A DNA stretch of 18,093 nucleotides from an uncultured Mollicutes bacterium (GCA_900557675.1 USTO01000010.1:1-18093), one strand, 5' to 3'; shown: positions 7,016-15,714, counted from the stretch's first letter. Translations and numbers: made by a program. The notes: generated by a model not told the origin, from the sequence alone.

Positions 7016-8614
7016 ATGAAAAAGGGTTTTTTAATTGGTTTATTGGCTTTGATTCCGCTTAATGTGAGTGCGAATTCTAAGGAAGAGATTGTGTATTCTA
7101 ATATGGATTATTATGGTAATGTTAAGAGTGTTAGTACTACTAGTCACATTGTTAATGGTAGTAAAGATGAGATTGTTGATTATTCTTATCTTAGGGATAT
7201 TGTTAATCTTAATGGTAAAGAGAAGTTTAGTATTACTAATGGTGAGAATGGTCTATCGAAAGTTGCTATAAGTGGTAATGGTAGGGATATTTTTTACAGA
7301 GGTAGTTCTGATAGGGTTACACCGATTACAAGCGAGATTGAGTATTTTCTTGATGGAGAGAAAATGGACGTTAAGGATATGACTGGTAAAAGTGGGCACG
7401 TAGTGATAACTGTCAAACTTAATAATAATGAAAGGGCAACAATTAATGTTGGGGGGCAAAATTTGAATGCTTATGTGCCTTTTGTTAGTAGTGTGATGAT
7501 GATTTTAGACAGTGATAATTCGAACGTTAGTGTTAGTAATGGTAAATGTATTAATACTGGTAATAGGACGATTGCGATGGGGCTTGGTAGTGCTGGGCTT
7601 TACGAGAGCAGTGGTATTGAGGAGTTTAAGGATTTGGATGTGGTGAAGTTTGAGTTTGATACAGAGGGGTTTGAATTTAGTGATATTTATATTGTTTCCA
7701 AGGCTAAACTTTTAGAAGATGATGATTTGAGGGTATTTGATAAGTTGGATACTTTGGTTAGTAGTAGTAATAGTTTGAAGAGTAATATGGATTTGATTGT
7801 TAAGAGTACTGAGGATCTTTATGCGGGAGCGAAGGGTTTGAAGAGTGCTAGTGGTACGATTAATGAGAAGGTTGGGGTTGTTCTTAATTATATGAATGAG
7901 ATTTTGGAGGGTACGATTAGTCTTGATGATGGGGTTAAGGGTAGTTTACAGGAACTTGATGGGATTAAGGAAATGCTTAATAGTAGTAGTGATAGTGAGA
8001 GTATTCAGAGTATGATTAGTCTTATTGGGTTAGATGAGGATACTATTAGAGCTTTGGAGAGTACTAATAGCGAGCTTGCTCCTATTTATGAGGGACGTGG
8101 TCTTGCTAATTTGGATTATAGTGAAATTACGGATAGTAGTCTTGTGACTGTTAAGAAGACTTATGAGGGGAATGTTAATATGATTAATCTTCTTAATAGG
8201 AATGTTGGGGCTTTGAATGGTAGTCTTGCTAAATTTAATGAGATTAATGAGAAAGTTAATGGTATTATGGAGATGCTTAATTCTAAACTTAGTTATATGA
8301 GTGATGGTACAGGTAAGCTTAGAGAGGGGGTTAGTAGGCTTAGAGATGGTATTAGTGAGCTTTATAGTGGTACTAGTTTATTTGATAGCAAGATGAGTGA
8401 ACTTACTAGTGGTACGGATAGGCTTAATGTAGGTACTCATCAATATAGTGAAAGTGGTATTGATACTTTATATAATTATTCTATGACTGTTAAGGAATAT
8501 GGGGAGAAGTTAGAGGCATTGGTGGAACTTAGTAATGGTTATAAGGGATATAGTGCTGATAACTGTGATAGTAGTTTGTTTATTGGTCTTGTTAAGGCTA
8601 GTAATAGTAAGTAG
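7016..8614 (+). CDS. Secreted YhgE/Pip-like heptad-repeat protein, transporter partner
   Basis: The 532-aa product begins with a clear signal peptide (residues 1-~20, charged KK, hydrophobic FLIGLLALIPL, cleavage near VSA-NS). A beta-rich domain follows (about 25-230). After that comes a long helical region rich in S, N, L and G, in which an xxxLxxG heptad pattern is visible around residues 435-475 (LREGVSRLRDGISELYSG, then MSELTSGTDRL). Such heptads mark the extracytoplasmic parts of YhgE/phage-infection-protein relatives, which often neighbour MMPL transporters. Unlike full YhgE proteins, no membrane helices follow and the C-terminus ends shortly after the heptads, so it is probably a free or cleavable extracytoplasmic protein. 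One base separates it from the transporter gene, which implies a joint function, possibly as an extracytoplasmic extension of the transporter. It is followed by a strong terminator. Confidence 0.8.
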   Translation: MKKGFLIGLLALIPLNVSANSKEEIVYSNMDYYGNVKSVSTTSHIVNGSKDEIVDYSYLRDIVNLNGKEKFSITNGENGLSKVAISGNGRDIFYRGSSDRVTPITSEIEYFLDGEKMDVKDMTGKSGHVVITVKLNNNERATINVGGQNLNAYVPFVSSVMMILDSDNSNVSVSNGKCINTGNRTIAMGLGSAGLYESSGIEEFKDLDVVKFEFDTEGFEFSDIYIVSKAKLLEDDDLRVFDKLDTLVSSSNSLKSNMDLIVKSTEDLYAGAKGLKSASGTINEKVGVVLNYMNEILEGTISLDDGVKGSLQELDGIKEMLNSSSDSESIQSMISLIGLDEDTIRALESTNSELAPIYEGRGLANLDYSEITDSSLVTVKKTYEGNVNMINLLNRNVGALNGSLAKFNEINEKVNGIMEMLNSKLSYMSDGTGKLREGVSRLRDGISELYSGTSLFDSKMSELTSGTDRLNVGTHQYSESGIDTLYNYSMTVKEYGEKLEALVELSNGYKGYSADNCDSSLFIGLVKASNSK

Positions 8615-8645
8615 TTTAGAGTTTGAGCTAAAATATTGATATAAT

Positions 8646-8683
8646 AAAACTAGAACTTGTGTGAATAGCTGGTTCTAGTTTTT
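8646..8683 (+). terminator. Terminator of the MMPL operon
   Basis: A perfect 11-bp stem AAAACTAGAAC / GTTCTAGTTTT with a 15-base loop runs directly into TTTTT. It lies 31 bp after the stop of the heptad-repeat gene. The same stem sequence reappears in the terminator at 9012-9040. Confidence 0.85.
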
Positions 8684-8710
8684 GCATTTTAGTTGGTTTT
8701 ATGTTATAAT
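8682..8710 (+). promoter_or_regulatory. Promoter of the small membrane-protein gene
   Basis: A perfect -10 TATAAT (8705-8710) has TG one base upstream. A weak -35 TTGCAT (8682-8687) lies at 17-bp spacing and overlaps the T-tract of the preceding terminator. It is 30 bp upstream of the ATG at 8741. Confidence 0.65.
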
Positions 8711-8740
8711 ATGGATAAATTTATGAGGAGGTGATTGATA

Positions 8741-8998
8741 ATGATTATTCTTATTTTATCGATAGTTGCATTAGTTATTTCTAGTTTTACTCCTGTATTG
8801 GGACTTATTCTTGGAATTGTTATGCTTATTTTGGGAATTAGGGGTAAAAAGAATGGAGATAAGTATGCTACTGCTGTTATTGCTATTTCTTCTATTGCTA
8901 TTTTGTATTCTGTGATTTTACTTATTATTGGGATTATAATGATTATTGGTTGGAATGGTATTAGTAATTCTATTAATAATACTTGGAGTAACAATTAA
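8741..8998 (+). CDS. Small two-helix membrane protein, DUF4190-like
   Basis: An 85-aa hydrophobic protein with two predicted membrane helices (about residues 2-30 and 44-72) is separated by a short positively charged cytoplasmic loop, RGKKNGDKYA. This helix-KKxG-helix pattern, with repeated LGxxxxxLGI spacing in the first helix, resembles DUF4190-type membrane domains, whose function is unknown. The start is the ATG at 8741: a full AGGAGGTGAT site lies at 8726-8735 at good spacing, whereas a TTG six bases upstream would lie inside that site. The tail (about 73-85) is polar, rich in N, S and W. It has its own extended -10 promoter and a strong terminator, so it is a monocistronic unit independent of the MMPL operon. 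Confidence 0.75.
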   Translation: MIILILSIVALVISSFTPVLGLILGIVMLILGIRGKKNGDKYATAVIAISSIAILYSVILLIIGIIMIIGWNGISNSINNTWSNN

Positions 8999-9011
8999 TT
9001 AAGTGTATTTA

Positions 9012-9040
9012 AAAACTAGAACACTGGGTGTTCTAGTTTT
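9012..9040. terminator. Bidirectional terminator between convergent genes
   Basis: A perfect 13-bp stem AAAACTAGAACAC / GTGTTCTAGTTTT with a TGG loop is flanked by ATTTT on the plus side and, read on the minus strand, by TTTTT. It can end both the plus-strand small membrane-protein transcript and the minus-strand radical SAM transcript. Confidence 0.88.
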
Positions 9041-9089
9041 ATTTTGGATTGTGTTATCCCCTACTCTAATAATATTTGCTTCCGTAGGG

Positions 9090-9989
9090 CTAAAATTTAT
9101 TTTGCTTAGAATCTGTAAAGATAGGGATAAAACTTTCTTTGCTGGTTTCTCCATCTTGAACAAAAGCATTTCTTATTCCTAAATTGTAGGCGTAATCAAT
9201 TACTTCGTTGTATTCTTTTTTGGTGAGAGGGCGGCATAGATTTGGATAAGGCGTGGTTCGGACTGGCGTATATTGGTTCATTATACTAATGTATATGTTA
9301 TTTTTGTAAGTGTCATATAGGTATTTTAGGATTTTTTTGCTATCTTCAATGTGACCTGGTAAAATGAGATGTCTAACTATGAGGCCTTTGGTGATTATTC
9401 CTTCGGTATTAAATTGGGGACTGCCTACTTGGTTATACATTTTTTCTATGGCTTTGGTGGCAATTTTAAAATAATTAGGTGCATTTGAGTATTTTTGGGA
9501 TATATTAGAAGAGTAGTATTTTAGATCTGGTAAATATATATCAACCTTATTATTTAGGAGTTTTAATGTACCAATGGTTTCATAAGCTGATGTATTATAT
9601 ATAATGGGGATGGTAAGGCCTTTGTTCTTGGCGATGGTAAGGGCATTAATTATATCTGGAACGTAATGAGTTGGAGTTACTAGATTTATATTATGAGCTC
9701 CTTTTTTTTGGAGTGTCAGCATTATTTGGGCTAATTCTGTAATACTTACGGTATAACCTTTATGGTTTTTGGTTAATTCGTAGTTTTGACAATATATACA
9801 ATTTAGAGAACAATGGGAAAAAAATATTGTTCCTGATCCGTTGTTGCCAGAAATTGGAGGTTCTTCCCACTTATGAAGAGAATAATTTCCTATTTGGATG
9901 GTTGTAGTACTTTTGCAATATCCTAAGATAGTAGTTCTATTTGCTTGACAATTTCGAGGACATAGTGTGCATTTTAAATTTTCTTGCAT
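9090..9989 (-). CDS. Radical SAM protein, PflX/pyruvate formate-lyase-activating-enzyme-like
   Basis: This is a 299-aa radical SAM enzyme of the PflX-like type (uncharacterised relatives of pyruvate formate-lyase activating enzyme). The SAM-binding 4Fe-4S motif is CSLNCIYC, with cysteines 60, 64 and 67 in Cx3Cx2C spacing. An N-terminal cysteine set (C7, C10, C14, C25 in CTLCPRNC...GYC) is typical of this subgroup and may hold a further metal site. Downstream are the usual barrel motifs: NLVTPTHYVPDI, IIYNTSAYET, DIYLPDLKYY, a VRHLILPGH segment, and ISIMNQYTP near the C-terminus. The substrate is unknown; no glycyl-radical enzyme gene is adjacent. The ribosome-binding site is weak (AGAGA only a few bases before ATG). 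The dnaJ terminator lies just upstream, so it may depend on read-through or on an almost leaderless start. Confidence 0.88.
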   Translation of the reverse strand: MQENLKCTLCPRNCQANRTTILGYCKSTTTIQIGNYSLHKWEEPPISGNNGSGTIFFSHCSLNCIYCQNYELTKNHKGYTVSITELAQIMLTLQKKGAHNINLVTPTHYVPDIINALTIAKNKGLTIPIIYNTSAYETIGTLKLLNNKVDIYLPDLKYYSSNISQKYSNAPNYFKIATKAIEKMYNQVGSPQFNTEGIITKGLIVRHLILPGHIEDSKKILKYLYDTYKNNIYISIMNQYTPVRTTPYPNLCRPLTKKEYNEVIDYAYNLGIRNAFVQDGETSKESFIPIFTDSKQNKF

Positions 9990-9998
9990 TTCTCTATA

Positions 9999-10022
9999 AT
10001 AAAAGGTCAGACATTCTGACCT
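9999..10022 (-). terminator. Terminator of the hrcA-dnaJ operon
   Basis: On the minus strand a perfect 8-bp stem AGGTCAGA / TCTGACCT with a 3-base loop is followed by TTTATTA. It begins three bases after the dnaJ stop codon and ends about 10 bases before the start of the radical SAM gene. Confidence 0.8.
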
Positions 10023-10025
10023 AAT

Positions 10026-11153
10026 TTATTTTAGAAACTTTTTGAATTTGGATAGAAGAGAATTGTCTTTTAACTCTTCATCTAATTCCTCGAATAATTG
10101 CTTTTGTTTTCTTGTTAATTTTTCTGGAATTTTGACGTTAACTACTACAAACATATCACCTTTTCTTTTGCTAGATACGTTTTCTACCCCTTTTCCTCTT
10201 AGTCTTAATTTATGACCATTTTGGGTGCCAGCAGGAATTGATAAGTCGACCTTACCATATATGGTTGGTATTTCTTTTTTACAACCTAATGTTGCTTCTG
10301 TTATGGTAAGTGGTAATTCTAGGTATATATCGTCTTCAACTCTTTGGAATAGTTCGTGATCTTTTACAGTAAATTCTATATATAGATCACCAGCTGGGCC
10401 ACCATTCATTCCAGCTTCTCCTTTGCCGGCTAATCTAAGTCTGTTTCCGGTATCAATGCCACTAGGAACGGTTATGGTTATTTCTTTATCTACGGTTTTT
10501 CTTCCTGTTCCTTTACAACTACTACATTTTCTTTCATAAGTTTTTCCTGTTCCTTTACAGTGCGGACAGGTTGTTTTACTTAGAAAACTTCCGAATATTG
10601 TTCTTTGCTCGCTAGTTATAGTACCGCTTCCTCGACATTCAGAACAGGTTTTGGAATTGAAGCCTCCTTTTCCGTCACAATCAGGACAAGCTTCCTCTGT
10701 TTCTAATTCTATACTTTTTTTACAACCGTGAACTGCCTCATCGAATGTTATTGTCATACTGTGGAGTAAATCTCTTCCTTTAGTAGCACTGGTTCTACTT
10801 CCACCTCTAGTTCGTGCTCCTCCGAAGCCTCCAAAAGAACCGCCACCAAAGCCACCAAGAATATCTTCGAAAATATCTGACATATTTCCAAAATCAAACC
10901 CTTCAAATCCAGAAAATCCTCCATTTTGATTGTTAAAAGCATTGTGTCCAAATTGGTCATATTTGGCTCTTTTATCTTTATCGGATAAAACGGCATAAGC
11001 TTCTTGGGCTTCTTTAAATTTTTCGGCAGCGTTTTCTTCTGTTGATATATCGGGATGATATTTCTTGGCTAATTTTCGGAAGGCTGATTTTATTTCAGCT
11101 TCTGTTGCTGTTTTAGGGACACCAAGTACTTCATAGTAATCTCTTTTATTCAT
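10026..11153 (-). CDS. dnaJ: Chaperone DnaJ (Hsp40)
   Basis: DnaJ delivers unfolded proteins to DnaK and stimulates its ATPase. The 375-aa product is a complete type I Hsp40. It has a J domain (residues 1-~70) with the catalytic HPD at 33-35, then a Gly/Phe-rich linker (about 76-120). A zinc-finger domain starting at C156 carries four CxxCxGxG repeats ([32 protein letters not shown]) and is followed by the beta-sandwich client-binding domains with GKGEAG and RGKGV. The start ATG is preceded by an AAGAGGAAG site. It is the last gene of the heat-shock operon, 61 bp after dnaK, from which it is separated by a stem-loop without a T-tract. A terminator follows immediately. Confidence 0.98.
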   Translation of the reverse strand: MNKRDYYEVLGVPKTATEAEIKSAFRKLAKKYHPDISTEENAAEKFKEAQEAYAVLSDKDKRAKYDQFGHNAFNNQNGGFSGFEGFDFGNMSDIFEDILGGFGGGSFGGFGGARTRGGSRTSATKGRDLLHSMTITFDEAVHGCKKSIELETEEACPDCDGKGGFNSKTCSECRGSGTITSEQRTIFGSFLSKTTCPHCKGTGKTYERKCSSCKGTGRKTVDKEITITVPSGIDTGNRLRLAGKGEAGMNGGPAGDLYIEFTVKDHELFQRVEDDIYLELPLTITEATLGCKKEIPTIYGKVDLSIPAGTQNGHKLRLRGKGVENVSSKRKGDMFVVVNVKIPEKLTRKQKQLFEELDEELKDNSLLSKFKKFLK

Positions 11154-11184
11154 TTTGCTTCCTCTTTTCTACTAATTAACTGAA

Positions 11185-11208
11185 TAAGTTCTAGCGAACT
11201 AGAACTTA
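11185..11208 (-). other. Intercistronic stem-loop between dnaK and dnaJ
   Basis: On the minus strand a perfect 10-bp stem TAAGTTCTAG / CTAGAACTTA closes on a TTCG tetraloop, six bases after the dnaK stop. No T-tract follows, so it should not terminate. It may instead block 3'-5' decay or mark a processing point, which would let dnaK mRNA accumulate above dnaJ. The function is inference; the structure is certain at sequence level. Confidence 0.7.
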
Positions 11209-11214
11209 ATCTTT

Positions 11215-13414
<2,200 letters not shown>

Positions 13415-13425
13415 TTAAACACTTC

Positions 13426-14058
13426 CTATTCGTTTACCTTAACCATTGCTGGTCTTAGGACTTTGTCTTTATACATATATCCTTTTTGAAGGACTTCTAG
13501 AATTATTCCTTGTTCTTTATCTTCGACATTTCCAACTAGTACAGCTTGATGATATGTTGGATCAAATTTTTCACCTAAGCAATTCATTTCTACTATTTCG
13601 TGCTTTGCTAGAAGATTTTTTGTGTGTCCGTAAATCATTTTGATACCTTCTAGGAACTTGCTTACTTCATCATCCAAGTTATCATCATCCATATTTATGG
13701 CTCTTTCAAAATTGTCTAGTATATCTAAAAACTCACTAGCTATTGGTTCTTCAGCATATTTAATTAAACGAGCTGTTTCTTCATCTTTTCTTCGTTTATA
13801 GTTTATAACTTCTGCTTTGGCTTTTAATACTTCTTCTTCTAAGGCTTTGATTTTTTCATCCTTGCTGTTGTCACTTTGACAACAACCGCATTCATTAAGG
13901 CATTCTTCGTTATTACAGTTTTCATCACAATTGCAGTTTTCATCACAATTGCAGTTTTCATCACAGTTGCAGTTTTCATCACAGTTGCAGTTACAGTTGC
14001 AATTGCATTCTTCTTCATTATGATTTTTTTTAACTTTTTCTTTAGTTTTCTTATTCAT
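13426..14058 (-). CDS. grpE: Nucleotide exchange factor GrpE with cysteine-rich N-terminal repeat
   Basis: GrpE releases ADP from DnaK and in many bacteria acts as a thermosensor. The start is the ATG at 14058 (210 aa), preceded by AAAGGTGG; a GTG 12 bases upstream lies inside that site. Residues ~65-210 are a normal GrpE: a long coiled-coil helix (KIKALEEEVLKAKAEVINYKRRKDEE), then LDILDNFERAI, GIKMIYGHTKNLLAKHEI, FDPTYHQAV, and the closing GYMYKDKVLRPAMVKV. The N-terminal extension is exceptional. Residues 18-60 hold 16 cysteines, mostly in tandem CNCDEN units, ending CGCC. The DNA there is an 18-bp tandem repeat. The extension could bind metal or sense redox state, or be neutral repeat expansion; the sequence alone does not decide. 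The gene overlaps the hrcA 3' end by 8 bp. Confidence 0.95.
   Translation of the reverse strand: MNKKTKEKVKKNHNEEECNCNCNCNCDENCNCDENCNCDENCNCDENCNNEECLNECGCCQSDNSKDEKIKALEEEVLKAKAEVINYKRRKDEETARLIKYAEEPIASEFLDILDNFERAINMDDDNLDDEVSKFLEGIKMIYGHTKNLLAKHEIVEMNCLGEKFDPTYHQAVLVGNVEDKEQGIILEVLQKGYMYKDKVLRPAMVKVNE
13916..13987 (-). repeat. 18-bp tandem repeat, four copies, inside grpE
   Basis: Four head-to-tail 18-bp units start at 13916, 13934, 13952 and 13970. The plus-strand unit is CAGTTTTCATCACAATTG in the first two; the last two have a single A-to-G change (ACAGTTG). Each unit encodes a permutation of CNCDEN, so gain or loss keeps the reading frame. Degenerate half-units continue to about 14010. 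The near-identity of the copies suggests recent slippage. Confidence 0.95.
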
Positions 14059-15067
14059 TATTATTACCACCTTTATCTGTTATATTGTCCCTCATATAAT
14101 TTAATATGCTTACGACTCTATCATATTCCATTCTTTTGGGTCCTACTATTGCAATAGTTACCAGTTCTCCGTCAATATTATAATTTGTTTTTACTACGGA
14201 TACGTCATCTGTTATTTCACTTTCTTTACCAATATAAATATTTATACCGTTTTCTTCATTGGTTATTTTGGTAATATCATTTATATCTTCAAATTTTTCT
14301 AATATTTTCCTTACTTTGTCGATGTTTGTAAATTCGGGTTGTTTTAAAAAGTTATTTCTTCCTTCGAAGTATACATCGGGTTTGGTATTGGTTGTAAATT
14401 CATTAAAGGCATTGTAAAAAGTGTTATATAGTATTTCGTGTTGTTTTACATATCTTCCTATAACTGGTTTTACATCATATTCAAGTTTTTCACTTATTTC
14501 ATTTATGGGTGTTCCAATAAGGAGTTTGTTTATTAAATTTACTGTCTTTACTATATCATCTGGTTCTATATCGAGTGGTAAAGTTATGTTTTTGTGTTCG
14601 ATGTGGCCTTTATCTGTTATTACCAAGGTTAATATTTTACCAGCCTCAATTGGGACTACTTCTATTTGTTTCAATTTATTTATTTCCGATGCTTTACCTA
14701 ATACTATTGTCGTATAATTTGTTATTTCTGATATGATTTCAATACTTTTTTTTATTGTATTACTTAAATCTAGGGTTTGGTTGTGAAAAATTGTTTGTAA
14801 TTTATACATATCTTTACTTGACATATCTTTTGGTTTCATAAGGTGAGATACGTAGTATCTATATCCTTCTTCACTTGGTATACGTCCTGATGCGTAATGG
14901 GCTTTTTCTAGTAAGCCTTGTTCTTCGAGGTGAACCATATCATTTCTTACTGTGGCACTAGAGCATTTTAAGGCATCACAGATATTGTTTGAACTTACTG
15001 GTTTTGCATAAGAAATATAGCTCTCGACTACCCATTTTAGGATGTCTCGCTGTCTCCTGGTTAACAA
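14051..15067 (-). CDS. hrcA: Heat-inducible transcription repressor HrcA
   Basis: HrcA represses class I heat-shock operons by binding CIRCE elements and needs the chaperonin GroEL to stay active. I start the gene at a TTG at 15067 (338 aa): it follows a near-perfect AAGGAGTGAT site and gives the family N-terminus LTRRQRDIL. A longer in-frame reading from an ATG at 15112 would begin inside the -10 box and is rejected. The N-terminal winged helix shows VSSNNICDALKCSSATVRNDMVHLEEQGLLEKAHYASGRIPSEEGYRYYV, with the recognition helix around SATVRNDM. The central and C-terminal parts form the GAF-like dimerisation domain, ending in IAIVGPKRMEYDRVVSILNYM. It is the first gene of the operon and its 3' end overlaps grpE by 8 bp. 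Confidence 0.95.
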   Translation of the reverse strand: MLTRRQRDILKWVVESYISYAKPVSSNNICDALKCSSATVRNDMVHLEEQGLLEKAHYASGRIPSEEGYRYYVSHLMKPKDMSSKDMYKLQTIFHNQTLDLSNTIKKSIEIISEITNYTTIVLGKASEINKLKQIEVVPIEAGKILTLVITDKGHIEHKNITLPLDIEPDDIVKTVNLINKLLIGTPINEISEKLEYDVKPVIGRYVKQHEILYNTFYNAFNEFTTNTKPDVYFEGRNNFLKQPEFTNIDKVRKILEKFEDINDITKITNEENGINIYIGKESEITDDVSVVKTNYNIDGELVTIAIVGPKRMEYDRVVSILNYMRDNITDKGGNNNE

Positions 15068-15097
15068 TCTATCACTCCTTTGGCAATCTTTTTTTTC

Positions 15098-15139
15098 AAT
15101 TGCTAAAAACATTTTAGCACTTTAATTTAGCAATGTCAA
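15098..15139 (-). promoter_or_regulatory. hrcA operon promoter with CIRCE-like palindrome
   Basis: On the minus strand TTGACA (15134-15139) and TAAAAT (15111-15116) are separated by 17 bp, a strong vegetative promoter. A 25-bp inverted repeat, AAGTGCTAAAA-N3-TTTTAGCAATT (15098-15122, 10 of 11 positions paired), covers the -10 box and the start point. A third half-site, TTGCTAAA on the minus strand (15126-15133), lies in the spacer. The half-sites resemble CIRCE halves (TTAGCACTC and GAGTGCTAA) but point the other way; the canonical TTAGCACTC-N9-GAGTGCTAA is absent. Binding by HrcA is inferred from position. Confidence 0.75.
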
Positions 15140-15140
15140 T

Positions 15141-15395
15141 AGATAATTGCTATTTTTTCTTAAAATGCGTAATTTTTTTTAGTTAAAAATGCTTCCCCTC
15201 ACGAGGTTGCTGTTTCTGCTTCTTAGAAATTGTTTATTTCATCCACAGACTTGAATTCCGATATGTGCTACCGTACTTTATATATTTTTTATTTTGAAAT
15301 GGACTATTATAACTGTGTTTTGCTCTTTTAATTATTTTCTGTAAAAAAAGAAATGAAAAGTTTTTTTCTCATTATTTTGTTCATTCATTCTTTTC
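15141..15395. other. Intergenic region without a recognised gene
   Basis: About 255 bp lie between the XRE gene and the hrcA promoter. Most is very AT-rich, but 15190-15276 is noticeably richer in G and C and contains a CCTC-N2-GAGG hairpin (15196-15205) and a GTGC-N4-GTAC hairpin (15265-15276) followed by a T-rich run on the plus strand. A weak plus-strand promoter-like pair, TTGCTA-N17-TAATTT, begins near 15147. This could be a short plus-strand small RNA, but no known RNA family is recognised. No convincing terminator for the XRE gene was found. Confidence 0.3.
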
Positions 15396-15650
15396 TTACA
15401 CTTCGTCTTCCTCTATCTTATCAAAGAGTTGCACGACTTCTATATTTAAGGCATCAGCAATAATACTGACAGTTTCTAAGGAAAAATGATGTTTTTTTAT
15501 ATTAGGTGCTTCTATTCTTCTAATATATTCGTGTGAAAGCTGGCAGCGTTCTGCTAATTGGGCTTGTGTTATACCTATTGATTTTCGATATTTCTTAATA
15601 TTGTACGAAACTATATCGTAAACATCTCCTCTTCTTTTCTTTGCACTCAT
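15396..15650 (-). CDS. Small XRE-family helix-turn-helix regulator
   Basis: An 84-aa protein consists almost entirely of one Cro/CI-type helix-turn-helix domain: IKKYRKSIGITQAQLAERCQLSHEYIRRIE, then a loop and HFSLETVSIIADALNIEVVQLF. The Q-x-x-L-A and the S-x-x-Y-I-x-x-I-E pattern are diagnostic. The N-terminus is basic (MSAKKRRGD) and the C-terminus acidic (DKIEEDEV). I chose the ATG at 15650, four bases after GGTGAT; two upstream in-frame codons (GTG, ATG) overlap that site. A perfect TGTAACC-N5-GGTTACA palindrome lies about 46 bp upstream and may be its own operator. The gene follows the sigma-factor gene on the same strand after an 84-bp gap, so it may be separately transcribed. Its target genes are unknown. 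Confidence 0.85.
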   Translation of the reverse strand: MSAKKRRGDVYDIVSYNIKKYRKSIGITQAQLAERCQLSHEYIRRIEAPNIKKHHFSLETVSIIADALNIEVVQLFDKIEEDEV

Positions 15651-15695
15651 TTTCATCACCTTAACTTTATTCTCTCACAAATTTTTCATTTTTTA

Positions 15696-15714
15696 TGTAA
15701 CCCATTTGGTTACA
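15696..15714 (-). promoter_or_regulatory. Candidate operator upstream of the XRE gene
   Basis: A perfect 19-bp inverted repeat TGTAACC-N5-GGTTACA lies between the sigma-factor stop and the XRE start. Reading toward the XRE gene the sequence after the hairpin is A-rich, so it does not look like a terminator of the sigma gene. The arm length and spacing suit a dimeric helix-turn-helix protein. Confidence 0.55.

Noticed and set aside
9058..9094. CCCTAC/GTAGGG hairpin after the radical SAM gene as a second terminator
   Set aside because: A 6-bp stem with a 19-base loop and no T-tract; the 13-bp hairpin at 9012-9040 is sufficient.
13876..14157. Plus-strand reading frame giving a hydrophobic ITVFITIAV-type repeat protein
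   Set aside because: It is the antisense shadow of the grpE tandem repeat and hrcA end; it has no ribosome-binding site, and grpE on the other strand is unambiguous.
15068..15112. 15-residue N-terminal extension of HrcA starting at ATG 15112
   Set aside because: The ATG lies inside the -10 box; the TTG at 15067 has a near-perfect ribosome-binding site and gives the usual HrcA N-terminus.
15343..15366. A7/T7 hairpin downstream of the XRE gene as its terminator
   Set aside because: The stem would be A-T only with no GC clamp in a generally A/T-rich stretch, so it is not distinguishable from chance.
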